NCBI GenBank assembly: GCA_003506745.1
Contig: DNYQ01000274.1
Location: forward strand, 1-7,816
Direction of reading: 5' to 3'
Origin: Syntrophaceae bacterium
Lineage (GTDB): Bacteria > Desulfobacterota > Syntrophia > Syntrophales > Smithellaceae
DNA: 7,816 nucleotides
The notes under the pieces are model-generated. The model did no database searches. It saw nothing but the letters and a program-made list of their open reading frames with translations, and was not told the DNA's origin. The translations under genes were made by a program, and so were the position numbers. Shown here one piece after another: positions 1 to 4,965 of this stretch; position 1 is the first letter of the stretch, and every line of letters starts with the position of its first letter.

Positions 1-1527
1 GCTGAAAGCATTGCGTCGCTTTCCATCATCAAAAAAGCCCTGGATGCCAGGCGCAACCGGCCTCCGCATTTTGTCTATGCCGTAAAGATATGTTTGACCG
101 GCGACGCGGATCTTCCGAAAATACTTCCGGAGGGAATCCGGATGGAGCCGTTTTTTGATGGACCGGACATTTTTACTCCCCAGGGGCGCCGCCAATTACC
201 GGAGGTGGAGAAGCTTCCCGTCGTGATTGTCGGCAGCGGACCGGCCGGACTCTTTGCCGCCTACACGCTTGCCATAAGCGGGATGCCCGTTTTGCTTTTG
301 GAAAGAGGGCGGCCTGTTGAAAAGCGTGCGGTGGATGTCCGTTCATTCTGGGAAGAAGGCTTGCTGAAGCCGGAAAGCAATGTGCTCTTCGGCGAAGGCG
401 GGGCCGGAACTTTTTCCGACGGAAAATTGACCAGCCGGACCAAAAATTCCTATGCCGGATGGGTGAAAAATGTGCTGGTGGAGATGGGTGCGCCGCCGTC
501 CATCCTGACGGATGCCAAGCCGCATGTCGGAACGGACCGGCTGAGACAGGTTGTTATCAATTTGAGGAAAAAGCTGATCAGTCTGGGGTGTGATATCCGG
601 TTTGAAGCCCTTGTGACGGATTTGATCATCCGCCGGGATGAAATGGCGGCGGTAGCGGTCAACGGCCGGGAGGAAATAAGCGCAAAGCAGGTGATTCTGG
701 CCATCGGACAGAGCGCCGATGATACTTACGGAATATTAAACCAACGCGGCGTTAAAATGGCGCCGAAGCCTTTTGCCATAGGGTTGCGCGTCGAACATCC
801 GCAGTCCCTGATCAACACCATTCAATACGGACAATGGTCTAAACACCCGAAACTTCCGCCGGCGGAATATTTCATCACCGCTGCCGTCCGGGAAAAAAAT
901 CGTTCCGTTTATACCTTCTGCATGTGTCCGGGAGGGCAGGTGATCGGCTGCAGCGCGTTTCCGGGATTGGTGGTAACCAACGGCATGAGCCATCATAAGC
1001 GGAGCGGAGAATTTGCCAACAGCGCCGTGGTTGCCAATGTGCGGGTGGATGACTTTGCCATAGCGGGAGAGCCCCTTTGCGGTCTGGCCTTCCGCAGGGA
1101 ATGGGAGGAAAAAGCGTTTGAAGCGGGCGGCGGCAATTACAGTGTTCCCGCGCAGAAGCTTTCCGAGTTTGTTTCGCAAAAATTTTCCGGCGTGGTCGGC
1201 CGGACCAGTTTTCTGCCCGGCGTCAAACCCGCGCGTCTTTCCGAAGTTCTTCCGGATTTTACGGCGGACGCTCTGCGGGAGGGTATTTTACAATTCGGAA
1301 GAAACATGCCGGGGTTTATCTCGCAGGAGGCCCACCTGATCGGTGTGGAAACCCGCACGTCTTCACCCGTGCGTATTTGCCGCGGATCGGATGGTCAAAG
1401 CGAAAACATCCGGGGGCTTTACCCGTGCGGAGAAGGAGCAGGCTACGCGGGGGGAATCATCAGTTCGGCGCTGGACGGCATCAAGGCGGCCAAAAGCGTT
1501 ATGGTGGCGACAAACGGCTGTCGATAA
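1..1527 (+). CDS. FAD-dependent oxidoreductase, COG2509 type (5' end outside window)
   Basis: This is a flavoprotein dehydrogenase of the COG2509/YtfP-like group; the physiological substrate of the family is not settled. The frame is open from base 1, giving 508 visible residues, and the residues before position 94 (for example ALDARRNRPPHFVYAVKI) read as genuine N-terminal family sequence. The TTG at 94 is therefore not the start, and I judge that a few dozen residues are missing. An FAD-binding Rossmann motif GSGPAGLFAAYTLA begins at codon 78 (base 232) and ends in the acidic strand LLLERG. The family signature FGEGGAGTFSDGKLTSRTKN begins at codon 130. GTDRLRQVV and AIGQSADDTYGIL follow, and the C-terminal FAD-contact segment GLYPCGEGAGYAGGI lies near codons 472-486. 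The gene ends with TAA and overlaps the convergent ribD tail by 29 bp. I am sure of the family and unsure of the reaction. Confidence 0.9.
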   Translation, partial: AESIASLSIIKKALDARRNRPPHFVYAVKICLTGDADLPKILPEGIRMEPFFDGPDIFTPQGRRQLPEVEKLPVVIVGSGPAGLFAAYTLAISGMPVLLLERGRPVEKRAVDVRSFWEEGLLKPESNVLFGEGGAGTFSDGKLTSRTKNSYAGWVKNVLVEMGAPPSILTDAKPHVGTDRLRQVVINLRKKLISLGCDIRFEALVTDLIIRRDEMAAVAVNGREEISAKQVILAIGQSADDTYGILNQRGVKMAPKPFAIGLRVEHPQSLINTIQYGQWSKHPKLPPAEYFITAAVREKNRSVYTFCMCPGGQVIGCSAFPGLVVTNGMSHHKRSGEFANSAVVANVRVDDFAIAGEPLCGLAFRREWEEKAFEAGGGNYSVPAQKLSEFVSQKFSGVVGRTSFLPGVKPARLSEVLPDFTADALREGILQFGRNMPGFISQEAHLIGVETRTSSPVRICRGSDGQSENIRGLYPCGEGAGYAGGIISSALDGIKAAKSVMVATNGCR

Positions 1528-2590
1528 TCACATCCGCGCCTTTTTTCAATATTTTGCGCATGGATAATATTTTTGCCTCGTTCAGACTGCGAATGTCGAG
1601 ATTTCCGATCGCTTCAATACCTTTGCCGATGATCTTCGGCGCAATCACCGTGATCAGGCGGTTGACCAGGTTGCCTTTCAAAGCGGACGTAATGATCTGC
1701 GCCCCGCCTTCGATTAAAATGGAAGAAATATGTCTGGCTGCGAGGACCGGCAGCAGTTTTTTCAAGTCGGCGTGATTTTGCTCGTCCGCGTCCACCGTGA
1801 TCAGTTCGGCCCCTGCCGCTTTCAACTCCTGAAAACGGGGATCGGAACTATTTTTTGTCGTCACAATCCAGGTTGGCGTTTGAGAAAGATTTTGCATTAC
1901 GTTGGCATCCCTCGGCATAGCCAGGCCGGAGTCCAGGATGATTCTCACAGGATTGCGGCCGCGAACCATTCTCACCGTCAGCGTCGGATTATCTTTTCGC
2001 ACGGTTCCGATGCCCACCAGAATAGCGTCATGACAGGCGCGCAACTGGTGGGCGAATTTCAATGACGCAGGAGAGCTGATCCATTGCGAGTGGCCTGTGG
2101 CGGTGGCGATGCGGCCGTCAAGCGTTTGCGCGTATTTGACTGTCACAAACGGCAGCCCTGTTTCCATAAAGTGAAAGAAAACTTCGTTTTGATCGCGGGA
2201 CTCCTTCTCCAGGACGCCGGTTGTAACGTCAATTCCCGCGCTTTGCAGGCAGGAAATGCCCCGGCAGGAAACCAGCGGGTTGGAGTCGGTGGCGCCGATC
2301 ACGGCGCGGGCGATTTTGTGACGGATGATGAGATCCGTGCAGGGCGGAGTTTTGCCGTGATGGCAGCAGGGTTCCAGCGTTACATAAATCGTGGACCCGG
2401 CTGCATTTTCCGTCGCACTTTGAATGGCGTTCACTTCCGCGTGGTTTTCGCCGCAGCAGCGGTGATACCCCCGGCCGATGATCCTGCCGTTTTTGACAAG
2501 GACAGCTCCCACCATCGGATTGGGACTGGCCAAGCCCTTACCCCTGGCGGCTAGTTTCAGCGCCAGCTTCATGTATTGTTCGTCCGTCAT
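1499..2590 (-). CDS. ribD: RibD: bifunctional riboflavin biosynthesis deaminase/reductase
   Basis: RibD catalyses two successive cytosolic steps of riboflavin synthesis: deamination of the diamino-pyrimidinone phosphate, then NADPH-dependent reduction of the ribosyl side chain. The protein is 363 aa, a normal full length. The N-terminal zinc deaminase has H50-A-E52 in HAEVNAI, and C75 and C84 in PCCHHGKTPPC. From memory this matches the E. coli numbering of these residues and supports the ATG at 2590. A TTG at 2617 would add nine residues (FHSGNKIF region) with no family support. The reductase domain starts near residue 147 with LPFVTVKYAQTLDGRIAT. It continues through SQWISSPAS, DAILVGIGTVRKDNPTLTVR and ILIEGGAQIITSAL to the C-terminus. 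A weak AGGT lies 12 nt before the ATG. No ribE, ribA or ribH is next to it and no FMN riboswitch is visible in its 5' region, so it appears to be a lone copy. Confidence 0.95.
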   Translation of the reverse strand: MTDEQYMKLALKLAARGKGLASPNPMVGAVLVKNGRIIGRGYHRCCGENHAEVNAIQSATENAAGSTIYVTLEPCCHHGKTPPCTDLIIRHKIARAVIGATDSNPLVSCRGISCLQSAGIDVTTGVLEKESRDQNEVFFHFMETGLPFVTVKYAQTLDGRIATATGHSQWISSPASLKFAHQLRACHDAILVGIGTVRKDNPTLTVRMVRGRNPVRIILDSGLAMPRDANVMQNLSQTPTWIVTTKNSSDPRFQELKAAGAELITVDADEQNHADLKKLLPVLAARHISSILIEGGAQIITSALKGNLVNRLITVIAPKIIGKGIEAIGNLDIRSLNEAKILSMRKILKKGADVIIDSRLSPP

Positions 2591-2761
2591 GAAAATTTTA
2601 TTACCTGAATGAAACAATCAATGCAAAGCAATTCTGATGTCCAACATGTTTTACTTTTCTTTCTGTCTCAAATAGACTAGAATTTCAATCGATAATCGGA
2701 AAAGAATTGCCAAGTATATTAATTTTGTTCATCGAAATGAAACTGAAATACGGAAGATCGA
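2591..2761. other. Divergent intergenic region between ribD and brnT
   Basis: These 171 bases separate ribD (leftward) from the toxin gene (rightward) and must hold both 5' control regions. The stretch is AT-rich. I found no convincing sigma-70 pair for either gene, only weak boxes, and no riboswitch-like stem array. Its right end holds the first copy of a GTTCATCGAAA repeat (see the repeat entries) and an AATGAAACTGA duplication at 2736-2746 and 2761-2771, the second copy spanning the brnT start codon. Confidence 0.5.
2725..2737 (+). repeat. Direct repeat copy 1, TTGTTCATCGAAA
   Basis: This is a 13-bp perfect copy of the sequence at 3316-3328. The shorter core GTTCATCGAAAT (2727-2738) recurs at 3343-3354. 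It lies 24 bp before the brnT start, so copies 1 and 2 bracket the toxin-antitoxin genes. It may be a recombination scar or target-site-like repeat. Chance recurrence of a 13-mer within about 600 bp is unlikely but not excluded in AT-rich sequence. Confidence 0.6.
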
Positions 2762-3040
2762 ATGAAACTGACATTTGAATGGGATGAAGTCAAGGCAAGA
2801 GAGAACCTCATTAAACACAAGGTGCCCTTCGATGAAGGGAAAACGGTTTTCAATGACCCTTTTCTGCTTACCTATCCAGATGTTGACCATTCTGAAACGG
2901 AGGAGCGCTATGTCAACATCGGTGTGTCCGCCAAAGACCGGATTCTTGTATTGATTCATGCGGGAAGACAGGGTAAAATACGCATCATTAGTTGCCGCAA
3001 AGCAACGGTGCGTGAAAGGAGAAACTATGAAGAAGGCTAA
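2762..3040 (+). CDS. brnT: BrnT-family toxin (type II toxin-antitoxin system)
   Basis: BrnT toxins are small ribonucleases with a RelE-like fold that arrest translation until bound by their antitoxin. The protein is 92 aa, a normal family length. It shows the family pattern in order: FEWDEVKARENLIKH at residues 5-19, VPFDEGKTVFNDPF, an acidic YPDVDHSETEERY segment, a core strand pair around ILVLIH, and the C-terminal RIISCRKATVRERRNYEEG with its basic and acidic residues. The ATG at 2762 is preceded by GGAAG with 5-nt spacing. A second ATG at 2737 is out of frame and ends after 13 codons. The stop lies 14 bp inside the antitoxin gene, so the two are translationally coupled. The order toxin then antitoxin is that of brnTA. 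The family call is strong; the ribonuclease activity is known of the family and inferred here. Confidence 0.93.
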   Translation: MKLTFEWDEVKARENLIKHKVPFDEGKTVFNDPFLLTYPDVDHSETEERYVNIGVSAKDRILVLIHAGRQGKIRIISCRKATVRERRNYEEG

Positions 3041-3332
3041 GAGCGAAGAGCCAATATCTGTAGAAGAAATGAGACCGGAATACGACTTTTCCAACATGAA
3101 GGGTGGGGTCCGAGGCAAATACTACAAAGCATACCGCGAGGGTCATAAGGTCGTTATTCGCAATGAAGACGGCGACGACACGGTTCAATACTTCAAGCTT
3201 GAAGAAGGTGCGGTCATGCTGGAACCGGACGTGCGAAAGTACTTCCCGACTTCCGATGTGGTCAATAAGGCGCTTAGATCGCTGATCGAGATAATCCCGT
3301 CAAAGAGAAGTGCGTTTGTTCATCGAAAATGA
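3027..3332 (+). CDS. Probable antitoxin partner of BrnT, EYDFS/GVRGKY family (not BrnA)
   Basis: The product is 101 aa and is the likely antitoxin, because it is coupled to brnT by a 14-bp overlap. AAAGGAG at 3015-3021, 5 nt before the ATG at 3027, sets the start and rules out the longer frame from 2958. The N-terminus has the motif MRPEYDFSNMKGGVRGKYY (about residues 13-31), known from many small proteins encoded beside toxins. A central basic/acidic strand segment follows (YREGHKVVIRNEDGDDTVQY). The C-terminal half, AVMLEPDVRKYFPTSDVVNKALRSLIEI, resembles a strand-helix DNA-binding or dimerisation unit. The protein does not look like BrnA. The last residues after IIPSK are read through sequence that in another frame resembles HicB, so the natural C-terminus may have been altered. 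Antitoxin function rests on context. Confidence 0.75.
   Translation: MKKAKSEEPISVEEMRPEYDFSNMKGGVRGKYYKAYREGHKVVIRNEDGDDTVQYFKLEEGAVMLEPDVRKYFPTSDVVNKALRSLIEIIPSKRSAFVHRK
3316..3328 (+). repeat. Direct repeat copy 2, TTGTTCATCGAAA
   Basis: This is identical over 13 bp to 2725-2737. It lies at the 3' end of the antitoxin gene and inside the HicB-like fragment, so with copy 1 it brackets the toxin-antitoxin pair. Confidence 0.6.
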
Positions 3333-3342
3333 TACTTATGAG

Positions 3343-3354
3343 GTTCATCGAAAT
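3343..3354 (+). repeat. Direct repeat copy 3, GTTCATCGAAAT
   Basis: This copy matches 2727-2738 over 12 bp and begins 25 bp after the core of copy 2. In the HicB-like frame it encodes V-H-R-N, which sits in a conserved position of that family. The sequence may therefore be native to the hicB gene, with the other copies derived from it. Confidence 0.55.
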
Positions 3355-3437
3355 CTGGCCATTGAGTCATCGGAATCGGGTATCAGCCTGAACCGTCTTG
3401 TCGGCGCGAAGTTAAGCCGATAAAAATCACGCCAGTT

Positions 3438-3508
3438 GTCATTCCCTCGCAGGCGGGAATCCAGGAAAACATCGAAAATACTGGATTCCGGGTCAAGTCC
3501 GGAATGAC
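3438..3508. repeat. Palindromic intergenic repeat (GTCATTCC ... GGAATGAC)
   Basis: A 71-bp imperfect palindrome has outer arms GTCATTCC (3438-3445) and GGAATGAC (3501-3508). Its inner arms are GGAATCCAG (3456-3464) and CTGGATTCC (3481-3489), around an A-rich 16-nt loop. The arm sequences match a class of short dispersed repeats I know from deltaproteobacterial and other genomes, which when translated give phrases such as VIPDLTRNP and SWIPACEGMT. Both strands could fold into a long hairpin. It begins 14 nt after the HicB-like stop and ends 16 nt before the pilD start, so it may act in RNA stability or transcription between the two blocks, or be a MITE-like mobile repeat. Confidence 0.85.
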
Positions 3509-3524
3509 TAAAAAGGTATTTTTC

Positions 3525-4289
3525 ATGATTTTTTTAGATGTTTTTGCCTTCATTTTCGGCGCCGCCATCGGCAGCTTTCTTAATGTCTGCATTTTCCGCA
3601 TTCCCGCGGGAGAATCCATTGTCAAGCCTGCGTCTCAGTGTCCTTCCTGCCACCATCCGATTCGCTTTTACGATAATATTCCGATTGTAAGCTTTCTGAT
3701 TTTGCGCGCCAAATGCCGCGACTGCGGCTCAAAGATTTCCTGGCGTTACCCGCTGGTCGAATTTCTCACCGGCCTTCTGGCGCTGATGCTCTTTATAAAA
3801 TTCGGACCCACCCTGAACTTTCTGGTTTTTTTTATTTTCACGGCCGTCCTGATAATTATTACCTTCATTGATTTGGATCATCAGATTATTCCCGATATTT
3901 TATCCCTGCCCGGCATTCCCCTGTTTTTTCTGGCGGCTGTTTTTATCGTCAAACTTCCCTGTCTTGAGGCGCTCATTGGCCTGCTGATTGGCGGCGGCGT
4001 CCTTTTAACGATTGCTCTTGTCTATGAATTAATCACTAGGCGGGAAGGCATGGGCGGAGGCGATATTAAGCTGCTGGCGATGATCGGCGGCTTTCTCGGT
4101 TGGAAATCATTAATCTTCGTCTTGCTGTTCAGTTCTTTAACCGGAGCAGTCATTGGCATTACCGCCATGATCATCAAAAAGCAGGACACGAAATACGCCG
4201 TTCCTTTCGGGCCTTTCCTGTCGGCGGCGGCCGTCGCCTGGATATTCTGGGGCGACGCGTTCATGAGATTTCTGATTGTCCGGTCTTAA
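3525..4289 (+). CDS. pilD: PilD: prepilin peptidase / N-methyltransferase (A24A)
   Basis: PilD is an inner-membrane aspartyl protease that cleaves type IV prepilin leaders after glycine and methylates the new N-terminal phenylalanine. The protein is 254 aa from the ATG at 3525, close to family norms. The N-terminal segment GAAIGSFLNVCIFRIP (residues 12-27) begins the methylase domain. A zinc ribbon has C39-P-S-C42 and C64-R-D-C67. The catalytic aspartates are D116 in IDLDHQIIPD and D180 in GMGGGDIKLL, 64 residues apart as in PilD and TcpJ. Seven or eight hydrophobic segments are visible. AAAAGG at 3511-3516 is 8 nt before ATG 3525, whereas an ATG at 3504 lies inside the arm of the palindromic repeat and has no Shine-Dalgarno site, so I chose 3525. 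It is 210 bp upstream of the pilins it should process. No promoter of its own is evident, so read-through from the toxin-antitoxin side is possible. Confidence 0.95.
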   Translation: MIFLDVFAFIFGAAIGSFLNVCIFRIPAGESIVKPASQCPSCHHPIRFYDNIPIVSFLILRAKCRDCGSKISWRYPLVEFLTGLLALMLFIKFGPTLNFLVFFIFTAVLIIITFIDLDHQIIPDILSLPGIPLFFLAAVFIVKLPCLEALIGLLIGGGVLLTIALVYELITRREGMGGGDIKLLAMIGGFLGWKSLIFVLLFSSLTGAVIGITAMIIKKQDTKYAVPFGPFLSAAAVAWIFWGDAFMRFLIVRS

Positions 4290-4363
4290 CGGGAAGGGTG
4301 AAAAGCGCCGTTAATCTGTGTAAATGACCAATCAGCCGTCGTGTATTTAAGTCCCGATAGGCG

Positions 4364-4392
4364 TTGACAAAAGATTGTTTAGACCGTAATAT
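4364..4392 (+). promoter_or_regulatory. Sigma-70-type promoter upstream of the minor pilin genes
   Basis: A perfect -35 TTGACA (4364-4369) is followed after exactly 17 bp by TAATAT (4387-4392), a good -10. Transcription would start near 4399 and leave a leader of about 100 nt before fimT. It is one of two candidate promoters in this gap, and the better match to the housekeeping sigma factor. Confidence 0.7.
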
Positions 4393-4400
4393 ACTGCCAT

Positions 4401-4415
4401 CAAATGTGATATTTG
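4401..4415. promoter_or_regulatory. Small dyad CAAAT-N5-ATTTG at the sigma-70 start region
   Basis: The perfect 5-bp arms CAAAT (4401-4405) and ATTTG (4411-4415) lie just after the predicted sigma-70 start point and about 30 bp before the sigma-54 -24 box. The position suits an operator or an activator site, but the arms are short and no known regulator motif is recognised. Confidence 0.3.
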
Positions 4416-4443
4416 AACTTCAACCGGTGCAGCGCTTCATGGC

Positions 4444-4459
4444 TGGCATATAATTTGCT
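4444..4459 (+). promoter_or_regulatory. Sigma-54 (RpoN) promoter -24/-12 element
   Basis: TGGCAT-ATAAT-TTGCT fits the RpoN consensus TGGCAC-N5-TTGCW at all but one of the scored bases, and the invariant GG and GC are 12 bp apart. A start near 4470 would leave about 30 nt before the fimT ATG, the usual spacing for a pilin gene. In many bacteria pilin genes are controlled by the PilS/PilR system through RpoN, so this site suggests PilR-type control. No upstream PilR site can be named from sequence alone. Confidence 0.75.
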
Positions 4460-4499
4460 TTTTCAATAACGGATTAAAGAGGATATCTCAGGTGTTGTA

Positions 4500-4955
4500 A
4501 TGAAAAAAAGATCGGTCGGCGGTTTTACGATCATTGAGATCATGATTGTCATAGCCATTATCGGTATCATGGTCGGTATTGCCGCGCCCAATTTTATGGA
4601 CTATTTGAAGTCCCGGAGACTGAGCGGGGCAACCATGCAAATGTTTGTGGATTTGATGAATGCCAGGCAGCAGGCTGTTACGCAAAACAAGTGGGTCTCG
4701 CTGAGGATTGAAAACACCCATCAATATAAAATATTCACCGACGGCAACAAAAACGGCGCTATCGATACGGGAGAAAACGTTGTCACCAGGGATTTGCATC
4801 CGGATTACGGCGATGTAACTTTTACAACAGCGGCGGGGACGATCTTTGCCTTCTATCCCAACGGAACAGCGGGCAGCGCCACTTTGGGGCTTGCCGGAGC
4901 ATCGGGTTCAAAAAGCATAACGATCAGCACCGCTGGACGCGTTAAGATCAGTTGA
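4500..4955 (+). CDS. fimT: FimT/GspH-type minor pilin with EF-hand-like loop
   Basis: This is a pseudopilin of the GspH/FimT family, a probable minor component of a type IV pilus. It has 151 residues. The short class III leader MKKRSVGG is followed by the cleavage site and FTIIE, with the conserved Glu at mature position 5, then the hydrophobic helix IMIVIAIIGIMVGIAAPNF. The body ends in the GspH-type strand KSITISTAGRVKIS. Residues 81-92 (DGNKNGAIDTGE) have D1, N3, N5, G6, I8, D9 and E12, the full pattern of a calcium EF-hand loop. The start is preceded by CAGGTG at 4489-4494 and the gene is first after the dual promoter. It is the first of four pilin-like genes on the same strand. It could equally be named fimU or gspH. 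It should be processed by the adjacent PilD. Confidence 0.88.
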   Translation: MKKRSVGGFTIIEIMIVIAIIGIMVGIAAPNFMDYLKSRRLSGATMQMFVDLMNARQQAVTQNKWVSLRIENTHQYKIFTDGNKNGAIDTGENVVTRDLHPDYGDVTFTTAAGTIFAFYPNGTAGSATLGLAGASGSKSITISTAGRVKIS

Positions 4956-4965
4956 TGGGGCGGAT

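Larger units (their letters stand above)
3310..3423 (+). pseudogene. Remnant of a HicB-type antitoxin gene (C-terminal fragment)
   Basis: In the frame +1 to the antitoxin, bases 3310-3423 encode about 37 residues ending in YEVHRNLAIESSESGISLN and then RLVGAKLSR before TAA. This is very like the C-terminal helix pair of HicB-family antitoxins (VHR-LA-EA-E-GISLN-LV--KL). The frame is closed upstream by TAA at 3292-3294, and only GTG (3310) or TTG (3316) codons could start it, with no Shine-Dalgarno site. The HicB N-terminal domain and a hicA toxin are absent, so this is read as a decayed fragment. The 5' part overlaps the last 23 bases of the preceding antitoxin gene. It could instead be a genuine micro-protein, which I consider less likely. 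Confidence 0.6.

Noticed and set aside
94..96. TTG at 94 as the start of the oxidoreductase
   Set aside because: The frame is open to base 1, and the upstream residues (ALDARRNRPPHFVYAV) look like family sequence. The gene is cut by the window edge.
736..1179. 147-codon minus-strand frame inside the oxidoreductase
   Set aside because: It lies antisense to well-conserved flavoprotein sequence, and its product is a low-information basic protein.
2084..2554. Long open frame on the plus strand within ribD (156 codons)
   Set aside because: It is a shadow of ribD; the minus strand encodes a complete enzyme with catalytic motifs and the plus-frame product has no recognisable pattern.
2591..2617. 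TTG start extending RibD by nine residues
   Set aside because: The ATG at 2590 places the zinc ligands at positions 50, 75 and 84 as in characterised RibD. The extra residues have no counterpart.
2591..2700. FMN riboswitch upstream of ribD
   Set aside because: The 5' region is short and AT-rich and lacks the conserved AGGGNGAAAUUCCCNACCGGNGGU-type blocks expected of an RFN element.
2958..3026. Longer antitoxin start inside brnT
   Set aside because: AAAGGAG with ideal spacing precedes the ATG at 3027. The extension is just brnT read in another frame.
3438..3508. Palindromic repeat as a CRISPR unit or attachment site
   Set aside because: Only one unit is present, with nested palindromic arms and no spacer array or adjacent integrase. 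It fits a dispersed intergenic repeat.
4286..4314. TTAACGG / CCGTTAA inverted repeat after pilD as a terminator
   Set aside because: The 7-bp stem has a 15-nt loop and no T tract, and it overlaps the pilD stop. It is too weak to call.
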